Positions 17,383-27,446 are shown, counted from the first letter of the stretch. The stretch: DNA of 64,000 bases from Petrocella atlantisensis (GCF_900538275.1 NZ_LR130778.1:2166001-2230000); one strand, 5' to 3'. Notes: generated by a model from the sequence alone, not told the origin. Program-made: numbers and translations.

Positions 17383-18774
17383 ATGATGAAAGCAGCCGTT
17401 AGCACCATTAAAATTGTAATACTTATAACACTAATTGTCACCAGTGTATATCAGACAAGTAGGTTATGGTTTGACGATCAATCAGACCCTAACCTTTTTT
17501 ATCGCGTTTTCTCATCTTCTGCCTTAGAGAACTTAGAGGCTATGAGAGATGCAGGCAATCTTATAACACCTAAGCAATTAGGTGTATACTTGGGCCAACC
17601 TAATCTTGAATATACGGTTGTAAAAAAAGGTGTCACCTATTATGAAAGCCTTAGAAATGAGTCCATTAAGATATTAACGATGGGCCTTAACAAGGATTAT
17701 TATATCGGTACCGTTGAGAACTTAGAGTTACTCTGGGGCAATCAGCATACCAGTATGCATCTAGATTTCCCTTTGGAAAAGGCTACTTTCGCTACAAATC
17801 TTGGTATTTCAATAAATGCTCTTAACAGTATAGAATCTGTGGAGACCATCATAATTATGCCTGCCTTTAGAAATGAAATCTGGCTTAATATTTTCTTGGA
17901 GGACCACGTGACGGGTTTTTATCATCACTATCAGGTACCAAAAACTGAGGTTACAATCTCTAATGATTCATTGGCATACCAGTTGTCAAGTGTAATCGCC
18001 ATTGGCAATAAAACATCTTTTATTTCCACACTCAAAAACAACATACCCTATTATAGCAAACATATTTTATTACCCTTACCTTCAGAAGATAATAGGTACC
18101 ATGATCCGATATTTATGCGGATACCTTATGTATCAAGTGGCGTCATTAATATTAATGATTTAAATGGCTATGTGAGTTTATATTTTGATAATCCTGATAT
18201 AATGAAAGCTATACCTCTTGAAGATGAGGTGCGCTATGTGGACGGCAATGTGGTGGTTCGTTATAATACAGAAGGATTATTAGAGTATAATCGTATTGTT
18301 AAGGAAAATACCGGTCCGACAAGTCTGACCCTTGCACTCACTGTCGCCAATCAATTTATTGAGCAAGATATCCAAAGGATGCCTACAGAGTATTTTTTGA
18401 AGACTTATGTTCAGGAAGGTCAAAGAACGGTGTTTTATTATGATGTTGGCTTCAATGATTATCCTTTTGTATTGACAGAAGAAGTAAGAGAAAAATACGG
18501 AATGTCACATGCTATGGAAGTTACTGTTAGTGGCGATAAAGTCATTAGGTATCGAAGAATAATAAGACAAATTGATGAAATGAATCCTCAGAACAAGACT
18601 TTACAAGCCAAGTATGAAGATGTTCTTGATAAAGTCATCGTTGAAGTGGGTACCTTGGATGTTGAGATTGAAGAAATGTATCTTGGTTACAGCTGGCATA
18701 TGGATTTGATGGAAATGTCACTTAATTGGGTTGTTCAATACGATGGTAACCCTCATTTTTATCCTGTGGAATAG
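17383..18774 (+). CDS. yycH: YycH-like regulator of WalRK
   Basis: Membrane-anchored extracytoplasmic protein that in Bacillus/Staphylococcus modulates WalK together with YycI. A single N-terminal TM (IKIVILITLIVTSVYQTSRLWF) is followed by about 430 extracellular residues. The length of 463 aa and the position directly before a YycI-like gene match YycH; sequence similarity across the family is low, so the call rests largely on architecture and order. Two ATG codons (17383, 17386) are possible. Confidence 0.8.
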   Translation: MMKAAVSTIKIVILITLIVTSVYQTSRLWFDDQSDPNLFYRVFSSSALENLEAMRDAGNLITPKQLGVYLGQPNLEYTVVKKGVTYYESLRNESIKILTMGLNKDYYIGTVENLELLWGNQHTSMHLDFPLEKATFATNLGISINALNSIESVETIIIMPAFRNEIWLNIFLEDHVTGFYHHYQVPKTEVTISNDSLAYQLSSVIAIGNKTSFISTLKNNIPYYSKHILLPLPSEDNRYHDPIFMRIPYVSSGVININDLNGYVSLYFDNPDIMKAIPLEDEVRYVDGNVVVRYNTEGLLEYNRIVKENTGPTSLTLALTVANQFIEQDIQRMPTEYFLKTYVQEGQRTVFYYDVGFNDYPFVLTEEVREKYGMSHAMEVTVSGDKVIRYRRIIRQIDEMNPQNKTLQAKYEDVLDKVIVEVGTLDVEIEEMYLGYSWHMDLMEMSLNWVVQYDGNPHFYPVE

Positions 18775-18784
18775 AGGTGTTTCT

Positions 18785-19645
18785 ATGAACATGCAAAAAA
18801 TGCTAAATGGCTTCATCATGATTTTTCTAATTATAAATCTGGGTTTATTTTTATTTATTTATCAAAGAGATGTATCCAGACATACGCTTTCTGGTGAACG
18901 TATCGATCAATTAGAGCGCATTCTAGAAAAGAACGATATATATTTATTAGATCATTTACCGGATTTTCATCCCAAAAGTAAGTTGAGAGTATCCATGCCG
19001 GTTGATATAGAGAAGGAATTGGTTGAAGTTTTTTTTCAAAATGAAGAAGTACGGTTTACAATATCCGCTAATGCCCATACCCACGAAACAGCTGTGGAAC
19101 GCCTTACCTTTGACCAAGTCAACGAGAAAGGTAGGGTTTTTTATGGAAGCAATGAACCGACGTTTGTCCCTAAAAACTTACTGGGGCATGAAAAATTAAA
19201 ATCGGCCAACGACTTTGTTGATAAGATGACCCTAGGAAAAGGTAAGTATGAACTTACGGATCAACGGGATGGGGATGTTTTCTCAATCTACTACTATAAT
19301 GAACGGTTTTTAGGAGAACTTATTTTTTCTAATGAGACAGTTGTACGCATGGAAGAGAAAGGCATTACCGAGGCTAGAGCCATAAGGTATGTACCTCAAG
19401 GTTTTGTCGGCAATCCCTTAGAGCTTTTTCCTGCTGATGAAGCATTGTATAAGTTTATGAGTTACATCAGGGCTTTTGAAGATACCACCCTTACGATTAC
19501 AGACTTTGATCTTGGCTATGCAATTGGGCAAAGCCCACTTGAAAACGTCATATGGATGGAAATCGAGCCTTACTATAGAATTAAGTTAAGTACAGGCCAA
19601 ACCTATTTTATCAATGCCTATACCAATGAAATATACAGACCATAA
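18785..19645 (+). CDS. yycI: YycI-like regulator of WalRK
   Basis: Partner of YycH. A single N-terminal TM helix (LNGFIMIFLIINLGLFLFIYQ) carries the family-typical short cytoplasmic lead, followed by about 255 extracellular residues. GAGGTG at 18774-18779 selects ATG 18785 (286 aa). The gene begins 10 bp after the yycH stop, so the two are translationally linked. No yycJ or htrA follows, unlike in many bacilli. Confidence 0.82.
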   Translation: MNMQKMLNGFIMIFLIINLGLFLFIYQRDVSRHTLSGERIDQLERILEKNDIYLLDHLPDFHPKSKLRVSMPVDIEKELVEVFFQNEEVRFTISANAHTHETAVERLTFDQVNEKGRVFYGSNEPTFVPKNLLGHEKLKSANDFVDKMTLGKGKYELTDQRDGDVFSIYYYNERFLGELIFSNETVVRMEEKGITEARAIRYVPQGFVGNPLELFPADEALYKFMSYIRAFEDTTLTITDFDLGYAIGQSPLENVIWMEIEPYYRIKLSTGQTYFINAYTNEIYRP

Positions 19646-19681
19646 ATTATCATAAATCATTATCTAAGAGGTGGTTTTGCT

Positions 19682-21208
19682 ATGTATGTCCTTGCCATAG
19701 ATTGTGGCACACAAAGTCTAAAAGCGGTGGTTTTCGACCAAACAGGCAAAACCCTAGCAATTGAAAAAATTGAGTTTGAGCCCTACTATGCTCATAAAGC
19801 GGGGTATGCGGAACAAGACCCGGAAATATATTATGAAAGTCTTTGTCGGGCTACTCAAAGTCTGATCAAAGCACATCCCATTTTTATGACTTCTATAAAA
19901 GGCATTACCATAACGACGCAACGGGATATGGCTATTTGTGTGGATGAAAGGGGTGTGGCACTAAGACCTGCTATTATTTGGGCAGATCAACGCATGATTG
20001 ATGAACCTAGAAAAATGGCACTCCATCATCGCTTGGCTTTTTTTATCATAGGCATGAAGCCTACAACAGATATTCTGAGTCGTAGTTGTAAGGCTCACTG
20101 GATACAGGATCATGAACCGATAGTATGGAGGAAAACCTATAAATATCTTCAGTTGTCGGCATACTTAAACCATAAGTTGACAGGTCTTTTTATTGACTCG
20201 GTTGCCAGTCAGATTGGTCATATTCCCTTTAGCTATAAGCACTTTCGTTGGGAGAAAAAACATAGCCTAAAACATGATATTTTTCATATAGAAGATGATA
20301 AACTATGTGACTTGGTAGGGTCATCAGAGACCATAGGTAGCTTGACAATTAAGGCAGCAAAGGAAACAGGCTTACCACCAAAACTTAGCGTCATTGCAGC
20401 AGGTTCTGACAAAGGATGTGAAACCCTTGGTGTGGGTTGTATCGATAACGAAAGCATATCCATTTCCTTAGGCTCTCAAGCGAGTGTTCAAACAACAACA
20501 AGAAAATATTATGAAGCACTAACCTTTATACCGCCTTTTCAAGCGGTTATGCCCGGTTACTATAATCCGGAGATACAAATATATAGAGGGTATTGGATGA
20601 TTTCTTGGTTTAAGAAGGAGTTTGCAGCTAAAGAAGTAAAGTTGGCAAAGGAGCTGGGTGTTTCGCCGGAAGAGCTACTGGATAAAGCTTTAGATAAGAT
20701 TCCGCCGGGCGCAGATGGGTTGGTATTACAACCCTACTGGGGTGCAGGTGTAAAAATGCATGACGCCAAAGGTGCAATCCTGGGTTTTTCGGATGTTCAT
20801 ACCCGCTTACATATTTATCGTGCTATCATTGAAGGTATTGGCTTTGCATTATATGAAGGTATGCAGCGCATAGAGAAAAAATCAAAAATCAAGGTAAATA
20901 AGATTATGATTTCAGGTGGTGGCTCACAAAGCGATGTTATTTGTCAGATTACAGCCAACATCTTTAATCTACCGGTCAATAGAGTCCAGACCTATGAGAC
21001 TTCTGCTCTTGGTGCGGCTATAGCCGGTTTTGTGGGATTGAAGGTTTATGCAGATTATGAGGAAGCAATTCTACATATGGTCCATCATCAAGATGAATTT
21101 TTACCTCAAAAAGATCAAGTTGACCTCTATGAAAAAATTTTCCATAGAATTTATAAAAAAATCTACAAAAGGGTTAAGCCGATTTATAAAAGCTTTGATG
21201 AATTGTAA
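19682..21208 (+). CDS. FGGY-family carbohydrate kinase
   Basis: ATP-dependent sugar/polyol kinase; the exact substrate is uncertain (xylulose-, glycerol- or gluconate-like). The N-terminal phosphate loop DCGTQSLKAVVFD, the catalytic Asp in WADQRM and the C-terminal FGGY signature region (ISGGGSQSDVICQITANIF, then ETSALGAAIAG) are present. The length of 508 aa is typical. AAGAGGTGG precedes the ATG. It is not near any sugar operon, and its link to the wal genes upstream or murA downstream is positional only. Confidence 0.85.
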   Translation: MYVLAIDCGTQSLKAVVFDQTGKTLAIEKIEFEPYYAHKAGYAEQDPEIYYESLCRATQSLIKAHPIFMTSIKGITITTQRDMAICVDERGVALRPAIIWADQRMIDEPRKMALHHRLAFFIIGMKPTTDILSRSCKAHWIQDHEPIVWRKTYKYLQLSAYLNHKLTGLFIDSVASQIGHIPFSYKHFRWEKKHSLKHDIFHIEDDKLCDLVGSSETIGSLTIKAAKETGLPPKLSVIAAGSDKGCETLGVGCIDNESISISLGSQASVQTTTRKYYEALTFIPPFQAVMPGYYNPEIQIYRGYWMISWFKKEFAAKEVKLAKELGVSPEELLDKALDKIPPGADGLVLQPYWGAGVKMHDAKGAILGFSDVHTRLHIYRAIIEGIGFALYEGMQRIEKKSKIKVNKIMISGGGSQSDVICQITANIFNLPVNRVQTYETSALGAAIAGFVGLKVYADYEEAILHMVHHQDEFLPQKDQVDLYEKIFHRIYKKIYKRVKPIYKSFDEL

Positions 21209-21283
21209 CAAGTTCATTTCCTGAACAATTTACTGCTAAATCCGAGAAACCCCTTGAAATATGGGCTTTTTTATACGATTATT

Positions 21284-21312
21284 TTTACAAATGAAATAAG
21301 CTATGTTATACT
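21284..21312 (+). promoter_or_regulatory. Sigma-A promoter of murA
   Basis: TTTACA at 21284-21289 and TATACT at 21307-21312 with a 17-bp spacer, 88 bp upstream of murA. A weak CCC/GGG hairpin with T-run at about 21248-21272 just before it may end the kinase transcript. Confidence 0.65.
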
Positions 21313-21400
21313 ATATAGGATTATATTTGAAATATTATGAGAGCGTAAATAGATGGTTACGTATACTTTTGACACATTAACCATAGATAAGAGGTGTATT

Positions 21401-22690
21401 ATGAATCAATTTTTAATAAAAGGCGGTAAGCCACTAAGTGGTGAAGTCGCTGTGAGCGGTGCCAAAAATGCCGCTCTTGGTATATTGCCTGCAGCATTAT
21501 TATCTCGCGATATATGTAGGATAGAGAATGTGCCATGTGTCAATGACATCACTGTATTACTTGAAGCTATGGAAGATCTTGGTGTTAAAATCAAGTTTGA
21601 AGATAATAATCATACTGTGATTATGGATTGTCGAAATATCAAAAAACTCACTGTGGATTACGAGCACATCAAAAAAATCAGAGCTTCTTATTATTTGCTA
21701 GGTGCTCTTCTTGGAGCATATAACAAATCAGAGGTGGCGTTACCAGGTGGTTGCAACATAGGTAGCCGCCCAATTGATCAACACATCAAAGGGTTCGAAG
21801 CTCTTGGAGCAGTTGTAGATATTGAGCACGGTATGATAAAAGTTAAAGCCCATAGTCTGGTTGGTGTCACCATCTACTTGGACATGGCCAGTGTTGGTGC
21901 TACCATCAACATCATGATGGCTGCGGTTATGGCAGAAGGGGTTACTCATATTGAAAACCCGGCAAAAGAGCCACATATCGTTGATGTTGCCAATTTTTTA
22001 AACAGTATGGGTGCGAATATAAAAGGCGCAGGTACGGATGTGATTAAGGTTACCGGCGTTAAAAAAATGCACGGAACAGAGTATATGATTATTCCGGACC
22101 AGATTGAAGCAGGCACTTATATGGTTGCAAGCGCTATTACAGGTGGTGATGTCACCGTTACCAATCTGATTCCGAAGCATATGGAAGCTGTTGTTGCTAA
22201 GTTGAATGAAATGGGCGTTGGTGTAGAAGAGTTTGATGACGCTATTCGAGTTTACAAAAAAGATAATTTGAAAAACATTCAGGTTAAAACCTTACCATAT
22301 CCGGGTTTTCCAACAGATATGCAACCCCAGTTTACGGCTTTGTTGGCCGTTGCAGAGGGTATGAGCATTATGACAGAAAGTATATTTGAAAACAGATTCA
22401 CCTATACCAGTGATTTGTCCAGAATGGGGGCATCGATAAAGGTAGAAGGTAATACAGCTATTGTAAGCGGTGGTGGTGAGTTAACCGGAGCGGAAGTGAG
22501 CGCACCGGACCTAAGAGCGGGTGCCGCGTTGGTACTAGCAGGTCTTGCAGCCAAGGGAGAAACTTTGATTAACAATATCCATTATATTGACAGGGGCTAT
22601 GAGCATTTTGAAGATAAGCTTAGAGGCCTTGGTGGCGAGATTTATCGAATCAGTGAAAATACCAGTAAAGAAGCGTTTAAAGTGGTTTAG
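21401..22690 (+). CDS. murA: UDP-N-acetylglucosamine 1-carboxyvinyltransferase
   Basis: First committed step of peptidoglycan synthesis: transfer of enolpyruvate from PEP to UDP-GlcNAc in the cytosol. The EPSP-synthase-like fold shows KNAALGILPA near the N-terminus, the catalytic/fosfomycin-binding Cys in PGGCNIGSRPIDQH, and the C-terminal DLRAGAALVLAGL. GAGGTG supports ATG 21401 (429 aa); the upstream in-frame codon at 21353 would add 16 non-homologous residues. The Cys is present, so fosfomycin sensitivity would be expected for this copy. Confidence 0.95.
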   Translation: MNQFLIKGGKPLSGEVAVSGAKNAALGILPAALLSRDICRIENVPCVNDITVLLEAMEDLGVKIKFEDNNHTVIMDCRNIKKLTVDYEHIKKIRASYYLLGALLGAYNKSEVALPGGCNIGSRPIDQHIKGFEALGAVVDIEHGMIKVKAHSLVGVTIYLDMASVGATINIMMAAVMAEGVTHIENPAKEPHIVDVANFLNSMGANIKGAGTDVIKVTGVKKMHGTEYMIIPDQIEAGTYMVASAITGGDVTVTNLIPKHMEAVVAKLNEMGVGVEEFDDAIRVYKKDNLKNIQVKTLPYPGFPTDMQPQFTALLAVAEGMSIMTESIFENRFTYTSDLSRMGASIKVEGNTAIVSGGGELTGAEVSAPDLRAGAALVLAGLAAKGETLINNIHYIDRGYEHFEDKLRGLGGEIYRISENTSKEAFKVV

Positions 22691-22721
22691 TTACGAACTA
22701 AATAATAAATTAAATAATAAT

Positions 22722-22762
22722 AAAAAAAGAACAAGTTGACTGACAATCAACTTGTTCTTTTT
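22722..22762. terminator. Bidirectional terminator between murA and ferredoxin gene
   Basis: AAAAAAAGAACAAGTTGA at 22722-22739 pairs with 22747-22762. It is A-rich on the left and T-rich on the right, so it can serve both converging genes. Confidence 0.85.
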
Positions 22763-22790
22763 GCAGTTTTTGATTAGAAAACCGTGTTGC

Positions 22791-22961
22791 TTATTGTGGT
22801 TTTGGTGAATCTACTGGACAAACATCTGCACAAGCACCACAATCGATACATTCGTTAGCGTCGATAACATAAATACCATCGCCTTCGGTAATGCAATTTA
22901 CTGGACACTCAGATTCACAAGCGCCACATGAGATACAATCATCATTAATAAAATATGCCAT
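22791..22961 (-). CDS. 2[4Fe-4S] ferredoxin
   Basis: Small clostridial-type electron carrier, 56 aa. It has two CxxCxxCxxxCP clusters: CISCGACESECP near residue 9 and CIDCGACADVCP near residue 39. GGAGGTG seven bases upstream selects the ATG at 22961 (MAYFINDD). A longer reading from 22976 is unlikely. Its own promoter lies at 23035-23063. Likely electron partners are pyruvate:ferredoxin oxidoreductase or [FeFe] hydrogenase (inference from family and from nearby maturation genes). Confidence 0.92.
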   Translation of the reverse strand: MAYFINDDCISCGACESECPVNCITEGDGIYVIDANECIDCGACADVCPVDSPKPQ

Positions 22962-23034
22962 TTCAAGCACCTCCATATTAGTTGTGAGTATATGTATAAA
23001 ATTACATGGTTACTCATTCTAGACTTACTACCTA

Positions 23035-23063
23035 ATTGTAAACCAAATGTTTCAGTGTGTAAA
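23035..23063 (-). promoter_or_regulatory. Sigma-A promoter of the ferredoxin gene
   Basis: On the minus strand: TTTACA (23063-23058), 17-bp spacer, TACAAT (23040-23035), 73 bp from the start codon. It begins just after the pflA stop codon. Confidence 0.65.
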
Positions 23064-23073
23064 GACCTTTATG

Positions 23074-23808
23074 TTAAGTAGTGACAACATTTAGGTTATG
23101 TTTTTTTAAAATAGCCATCGCTTCAATCATTTGCAGTTTGGTCGGCTCGTCAACGTCATGGAGCCGATAGGTTTCACCAAGCGCCTCCCATTTGTATTCG
23201 CCCATCTTATGAAAAGGTAATAGTTCTATTTTTTCAATATTATTGTACTGACTTAAATGAAGGGCTAAGGCTTCTATAGCCTCAGGTTGATCCGTAAGGC
23301 CCGGTACCAATACATAACGAATCCAGACAGGCTTGCCCAGTTCTCCCAGATAGTTCAGAAAATCCATTGTAGGTTGCAACTTGGCACCGGTAATAAACTC
23401 ATACTGCTTAGGGTCTGAATGCTTGATATCAAGTAAAACCAGATCGACTTCGTCAATGACTTTTTTGGCATAATCATTAAAGATATATCCGGAAGTGTCA
23501 ATGGCTGTATGTATACCTTCGCGCTTGCATGCCATAATGAGTTCATAGACAAATTCAACTTGGAGTAAAGGTTCACCTCCGGTTAGGGTAACACCACCAT
23601 TTGAAAAACGCATAAAAGACTTGTATTTAACGATTTCTTTCATAAGACTTTCAACGGTCATATCTGTCCCGTCACCAATCTTCCAAGTGTCAGGATTGTG
23701 GCAGTATTGGCACCGCAAAGGACATCCTTGAAGAAAAAGTACAAATCGGATGCCGGGTCCATCAACGGTACCACAGCTTTCAATAGAGTGTATTTTACCG
23801 TGCTTCAA
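23074..23808 (-). CDS. pflA: Pyruvate formate-lyase-activating enzyme (radical SAM)
   Basis: Generates the glycyl radical on PflB using S-adenosylmethionine and a [4Fe-4S] cluster. The CxxxCxxC cluster motif is seen in GCPLRCQYCHNPDTW (about residue 30), and the SAM-binding GGEP motif in LTGGEPLLQ. At 244 aa it lacks the extra ferredoxin domain of glycyl-radical activases for other substrates, which fits PflA. It follows pflB by 26 bp in the same direction. Confidence 0.95.
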   Translation of the reverse strand: MKHGKIHSIESCGTVDGPGIRFVLFLQGCPLRCQYCHNPDTWKIGDGTDMTVESLMKEIVKYKSFMRFSNGGVTLTGGEPLLQVEFVYELIMACKREGIHTAIDTSGYIFNDYAKKVIDEVDLVLLDIKHSDPKQYEFITGAKLQPTMDFLNYLGELGKPVWIRYVLVPGLTDQPEAIEALALHLSQYNNIEKIELLPFHKMGEYKWEALGETYRLHDVDEPTKLQMIEAMAILKKHNLNVVTT

Positions 23809-23834
23809 TAGTTTCGCCTCCTATTTATAAAAAT

Positions 23835-26066
23835 CTATGCACGCTCGTGGAAGGTTCTGTGTATAACATCAAGTTGTTGTTCACGGGTGAGCTTGACAAA
23901 ATTAACAGCATAGCCGGAAACTCTGATTGTCAATTGAGGATATTCTTCAGGGTGGTCCATGGCATCAAGCAGGGTTTCTTTATCAAAAACATTCACATTA
24001 ATATGATGTCCCCCGTCATAGAAATAACCATCCAGCATACCGACCAGATTATTAACTTGTTGCGTCTTGTCTTTACCAAGGGCTCTTGGCACGATGGAAA
24101 AAGTATAACTGATGCCGTCTTCTGCTTGGTCATAAGGTAGCTTAGCAACAGAAGACATGGAAGCTATGGCACCATGGTGATCTCGGCCATGCATAGGATT
24201 GGCGCCTGGTGCAAAAGGTTCACCGACTTTACGACCATCAGGTGTTGAACCGGTCATCTTACCGTAAACCACGTTGGAAGTGATGGTTAGAATAGACATA
24301 GTGGGTGTGGAATCTCGGTATGTTTTGTGGCGTCTTAACTTGGTCATAAACTGCTCAACCACATCTTTGGCTATTTGATCCACGGCATCATCGTTGTTTC
24401 CGAATGCCGGATAGCTACCGGGTTCGACTTCATAATCAATAGCAAGTCCATCTTCGTTACGTATGATTTTTACTTTTGAGTATTTTATCGCTGAAAGTGA
24501 GTCAGCCACAACGGATAGACCGGCAATACCGCAAGCGGATGTACGATGCACGTCACGGTCATGTAAAGCCAGTTGAAGCTTTTCATAAGCATATTTATCA
24601 TGCATATAATGGATGATATTTAAGGTGTTGATATAGAGTTGAGATAACCAGTCCATAACTAGGTCGAACCTAGGCATAACGTCTTCGTAGGTCAGTATAT
24701 CGCCGGTAATGGGTGCAAAAAGTGGGGCGATTTGTAAGCCTGTTTTTTCATCTTTGCCCCCATTGATAGCATAGAGTAAAGCCTTAGCTAAGTTGGCACG
24801 AGCACCAAAAAATTGCATTTGTTTACCTAGGCGCATGGCAGAAACACAGCAAGCAATACCATAATCGTCACCGTATTTCGGACGCATAAGATCGTCGTTT
24901 TCATACTGAATGGAACTGGTATCTATGGACACCTTACTCACATACTTTTTAAAGGCTTCAGGAAGGCGATTGGACCATAATATTGTAAGGTTAGGCTCTG
25001 GCGCAGCACCTAAGGTATAGAGCGTATTTAACATACGATAGGACGTCTTAGATACCAGAGTACGGCCATCAACACCGACACCGCCGATGACTTCTGTTAC
25101 CCAAGTAGGGTCACCGGAGAAAAGTTCATTATAAGCCGGTGTTCTAAGAAAACGTACCATTCTAAGTTTCATGACAAAATGGTCTATGAGTTCCTGGGCA
25201 CCTTTTTCATCTAGAAGCCCATTTTTGATATCCTGCTCAATATAGATGTCAAAGAAAGTTGAAACGCGACCAAGACTCATAGCTGCGCCATCTTGTTCTT
25301 TAATAGCTGCCAGATAGCCAAAATAAGTCCATTGTATTGCTTCTTTAGCAGTTGTTGCAGGTTGACTGATATCAAAACCATAGGTCTTTGCCATTTCTTT
25401 TACAGCGCCAAGTGCACGGATTTGTTCGGAGAGTTCTTCTCGTAATTTGATAACGGAAGCGTCCATATAATCCATTTCCAATTCTATTTTTTCTTTCTTT
25501 TTCATGTGGATTAGAAAATCAATACCATAGAGAGCAACACGACGATAGTCACCAATGATTCGACCTCTACCATAAGCATCGGGTAAACCGGTGATGATAC
25601 CGGATCGTCTCGCATCTCTCATAGCTTCTGTATAAGCGTCAAAAACCCCTGCATTATGAGTCTTACGATATTCTGTAAAGATTTTTTCGGTTTCAGGATC
25701 CAGTTCATAACCATAAGCGGTTAGAGCATCTTTGACAACTTTGACGCCACCATAAGGCATAATACCTCTTTTTAATGGATGATCCGTTTGAAAACCAACT
25801 ATGGTTTCCAAGGATTGGTCAATGTAGCCAGGACCGTGAGATGTGATGGAAGAAGGTATTTTGCTCTCAGCATCTAAGATACCTTTAGTGGATTCTTCCG
25901 CAAAGAGTGCTATGACTTTTTGCCAAAGTAGGGTAGTGTTACCTGTAGGTCCTACCAAGAATTTCTCATCACCTTCATAAGGTATGTGGTTTTGTTGTAT
26001 GAAATCACGAACATCTACAGATGTTTGCCAAGTTCCATTTTCAAAGTTTTTCCAAGCTTCATTCAT
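23835..26066 (-). CDS. pflB: Formate C-acetyltransferase (pyruvate formate-lyase)
   Basis: Converts pyruvate and CoA to acetyl-CoA and formate during anaerobic fermentation. The adjacent catalytic cysteines are in [14 protein letters not shown], and the glycyl-radical site near the C-terminus is [14 protein letters not shown] at 26072-26076 fixes the ATG at 26066 (743 aa, normal for PFL); the upstream in-frame extension to 26186 overlaps the promoter and is not coding. Expression is probably controlled by the divergent GntR-type regulator through an operator in the promoter spacer. Confidence 0.95.
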   Translation of the reverse strand: MNEAWKNFENGTWQTSVDVRDFIQQNHIPYEGDEKFLVGPTGNTTLLWQKVIALFAEESTKGILDAESKIPSSITSHGPGYIDQSLETIVGFQTDHPLKRGIMPYGGVKVVKDALTAYGYELDPETEKIFTEYRKTHNAGVFDAYTEAMRDARRSGIITGLPDAYGRGRIIGDYRRVALYGIDFLIHMKKKEKIELEMDYMDASVIKLREELSEQIRALGAVKEMAKTYGFDISQPATTAKEAIQWTYFGYLAAIKEQDGAAMSLGRVSTFFDIYIEQDIKNGLLDEKGAQELIDHFVMKLRMVRFLRTPAYNELFSGDPTWVTEVIGGVGVDGRTLVSKTSYRMLNTLYTLGAAPEPNLTILWSNRLPEAFKKYVSKVSIDTSSIQYENDDLMRPKYGDDYGIACCVSAMRLGKQMQFFGARANLAKALLYAINGGKDEKTGLQIAPLFAPITGDILTYEDVMPRFDLVMDWLSQLYINTLNIIHYMHDKYAYEKLQLALHDRDVHRTSACGIAGLSVVADSLSAIKYSKVKIIRNEDGLAIDYEVEPGSYPAFGNNDDAVDQIAKDVVEQFMTKLRRHKTYRDSTPTMSILTITSNVVYGKMTGSTPDGRKVGEPFAPGANPMHGRDHHGAIASMSSVAKLPYDQAEDGISYTFSIVPRALGKDKTQQVNNLVGMLDGYFYDGGHHINVNVFDKETLLDAMDHPEEYPQLTIRVSGYAVNFVKLTREQQLDVIHRTFHERA

Positions 26067-26162
26067 GTTAACCTCCAAAGGGTCAGTTAGGTTTATTTCT
26101 AAGTTAATTATAACACAAAACAAATAATATTCGAGACACAAAAGAAAATGAGTCCCATAATC

Positions 26163-26191
26163 ATTATAAATGTATACTGTATACACGTCAA
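26163..26191 (-). promoter_or_regulatory. Sigma-A promoter of pflBA
   Basis: On the minus strand: TTGACG (26191-26186), 17-bp spacer, TATAAT (26168-26163). It implies a 5' leader of about 95 nt. The spacer is almost entirely a perfect palindrome. Confidence 0.8.
26171..26185. promoter_or_regulatory. GntR/HutC-type operator inside the pflB promoter
   Basis: TGTATACTGTATACA is a perfect 15-bp palindrome around a central T, with two GTATAC half-sites. It resembles the GTnTAnAC core bound by HutC-subfamily GntR regulators. It lies exactly between the -35 and -10 hexamers of pflB, and the GntR-family gene is divergent from it. Confidence 0.7.
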
Positions 26192-26240
26192 GTGTTTTTG
26201 GTTATTTTCTTAGAGGTAGTAAACAATTATGTAGAATCGT

Positions 26241-26269
26241 TTGTATGTATGTTGATTTTTTGATAAAAT
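26241..26269 (+). promoter_or_regulatory. Candidate promoter of the GntR-family gene
   Basis: TTGTAT at 26241-26246 and TAAAAT at 26264-26269 with a 17-bp spacer, 36 bp upstream of the start codon. Confidence 0.5.
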
Positions 26270-26304
26270 CATATTACTTGATTATAGATAGGGAGAAACA
26301 CAGT

Positions 26305-27006
26305 ATGGCAATCTACCAAGATGTGAAAAAAGAATTAATCCATAGAATGAAGGAAGGTATTTATAAAGCAGGGGAAAAAATTCCTTCCGAAAGAGATTTG
26401 TGCCTAGAATTCAAAGTCAGTCGGATGACCATTCGACAGGCTTTATCAGAACTTGTAGCTGAAGGTGTTTTGTACAAAACTATAGGGCGTGGCACATTTG
26501 TATCATCACCCAGTCTATACCAAGAGAACTTAAAAAGTTTCACACACACACTGATTGGTCAAGGTATGGTACCTTCAACAAAAATCATTGAGGTTGCTAC
26601 GATCTCACAGCTTAAAAAAATCAGCCATTGGCTGAATGTAGATCAGACGGACCCTTTTTATAAGGTTAAACGGTTGAGACTAGGCGATGGTGTGCCCATC
26701 GCACTAGAAACCATTTATATACCAAAAAAATATGCACAAGGACTTCTTAAGCATGACTTAACAACTTCTCTATATAAGTTACTTGAAAAAGAATATGGTT
26801 ATGATTTGACCCATATCACCTGTGATATAGAAGCCAATATATCAAGTAGAATTATTATGGAGGCCATGAACTTACAGCAGCAAACGGCTTTATTAAAAAT
26901 AACAGGCATTACCTACGCTCAAAATGACTTGAAGCTGTTTTATGAAGAATCTTACTACAGATCACAACTCTATAAATATCACGTAGACATCCTCAATAGG
27001 CCTTAG
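26305..27006 (+). CDS. GntR/HutC-family transcriptional regulator (UTRA domain)
   Basis: Predicted repressor of the divergent pflBA genes. The N-terminal winged helix (GEKIPSERDLCLEFKVSRMT, then RQALSELVAEGVLYK) is followed by a UTRA effector domain (about residues 85-230). GGGAGA lies 8 bp before ATG 26305, giving 233 aa; the upstream codon at 26170 falls in the operator/promoter region. HutC-type UTRA domains commonly bind sugar phosphates, amino acids or related ligands; the ligand here is unknown. Its 3' end overlaps the convergent hemerythrin gene by 4 bp. Confidence 0.85.
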   Translation: MAIYQDVKKELIHRMKEGIYKAGEKIPSERDLCLEFKVSRMTIRQALSELVAEGVLYKTIGRGTFVSSPSLYQENLKSFTHTLIGQGMVPSTKIIEVATISQLKKISHWLNVDQTDPFYKVKRLRLGDGVPIALETIYIPKKYAQGLLKHDLTTSLYKLLEKEYGYDLTHITCDIEANISSRIIMEAMNLQQQTALLKITGITYAQNDLKLFYEESYYRSQLYKYHVDILNRP

Positions 27007-27392
27007 AGAAAGTCTATATATTTACGATCTGTTTTTTGTATGTGATGAATGAGCCAATCACTAAGAAAAAGGAATATTTCTTCATTAAGGTCTGAAGTCT
27101 GTTCGGAGATGTCATCTTTGAACTTGGTTATATCTTCTATGAACTTTTTATGTTCTTTGACGTGTTCTTCATAGTATGGGTAATTGGCGGCTCTCATGAG
27201 TTTTTCTTCTTCACTAAAATGGAAAATAGAATAGACCTTGAGTTCACTAATGAGTTTGATGGTATTTTCTACAGGCGCTTTGGAGATAATTAAATCATAA
27301 GCATCATTGAAAAGCTTCAATAGATTCTTGTGGTGGTCGTCTAGAACAGAGTTCTGTACGCTATAGTCCATTGACCAAGTATAGTTTAGCAT
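27003..27392 (-). CDS. Bacteriohemerythrin (hemerythrin-like O2-binding protein)
   Basis: A 129-residue four-helix di-iron protein that binds O2 reversibly. The iron ligands are visible in order: LDDHHKNLL, HFSEEEKLM, HVKEHKKF and WLIHHIQKTD, each in the canonical place. In anaerobes such proteins are thought to scavenge or sense oxygen. It sits next to pyruvate formate-lyase, whose glycyl radical is destroyed by O2, and a Crp/Fnr regulator, so an O2-protection role is plausible (inference). GAAAGGATG precedes the start. Confidence 0.9.
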   Translation of the reverse strand: MLNYTWSMDYSVQNSVLDDHHKNLLKLFNDAYDLIISKAPVENTIKLISELKVYSIFHFSEEEKLMRAANYPYYEEHVKEHKKFIEDITKFKDDISEQTSDLNEEIFLFLSDWLIHHIQKTDRKYIDFL

Positions 27393-27446
27393 TATATCAT
27401 CCTTTCAAGTTATATGGTCTTTATATTATATCATTTTTTTAGTGTT

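Noticed and set aside
26067-26186. N-terminal extension of PflB in the same open frame
   Set aside because: It overlaps the promoter and operator, has no family homology, and a perfect GGAGG lies before the internal ATG at 26066.
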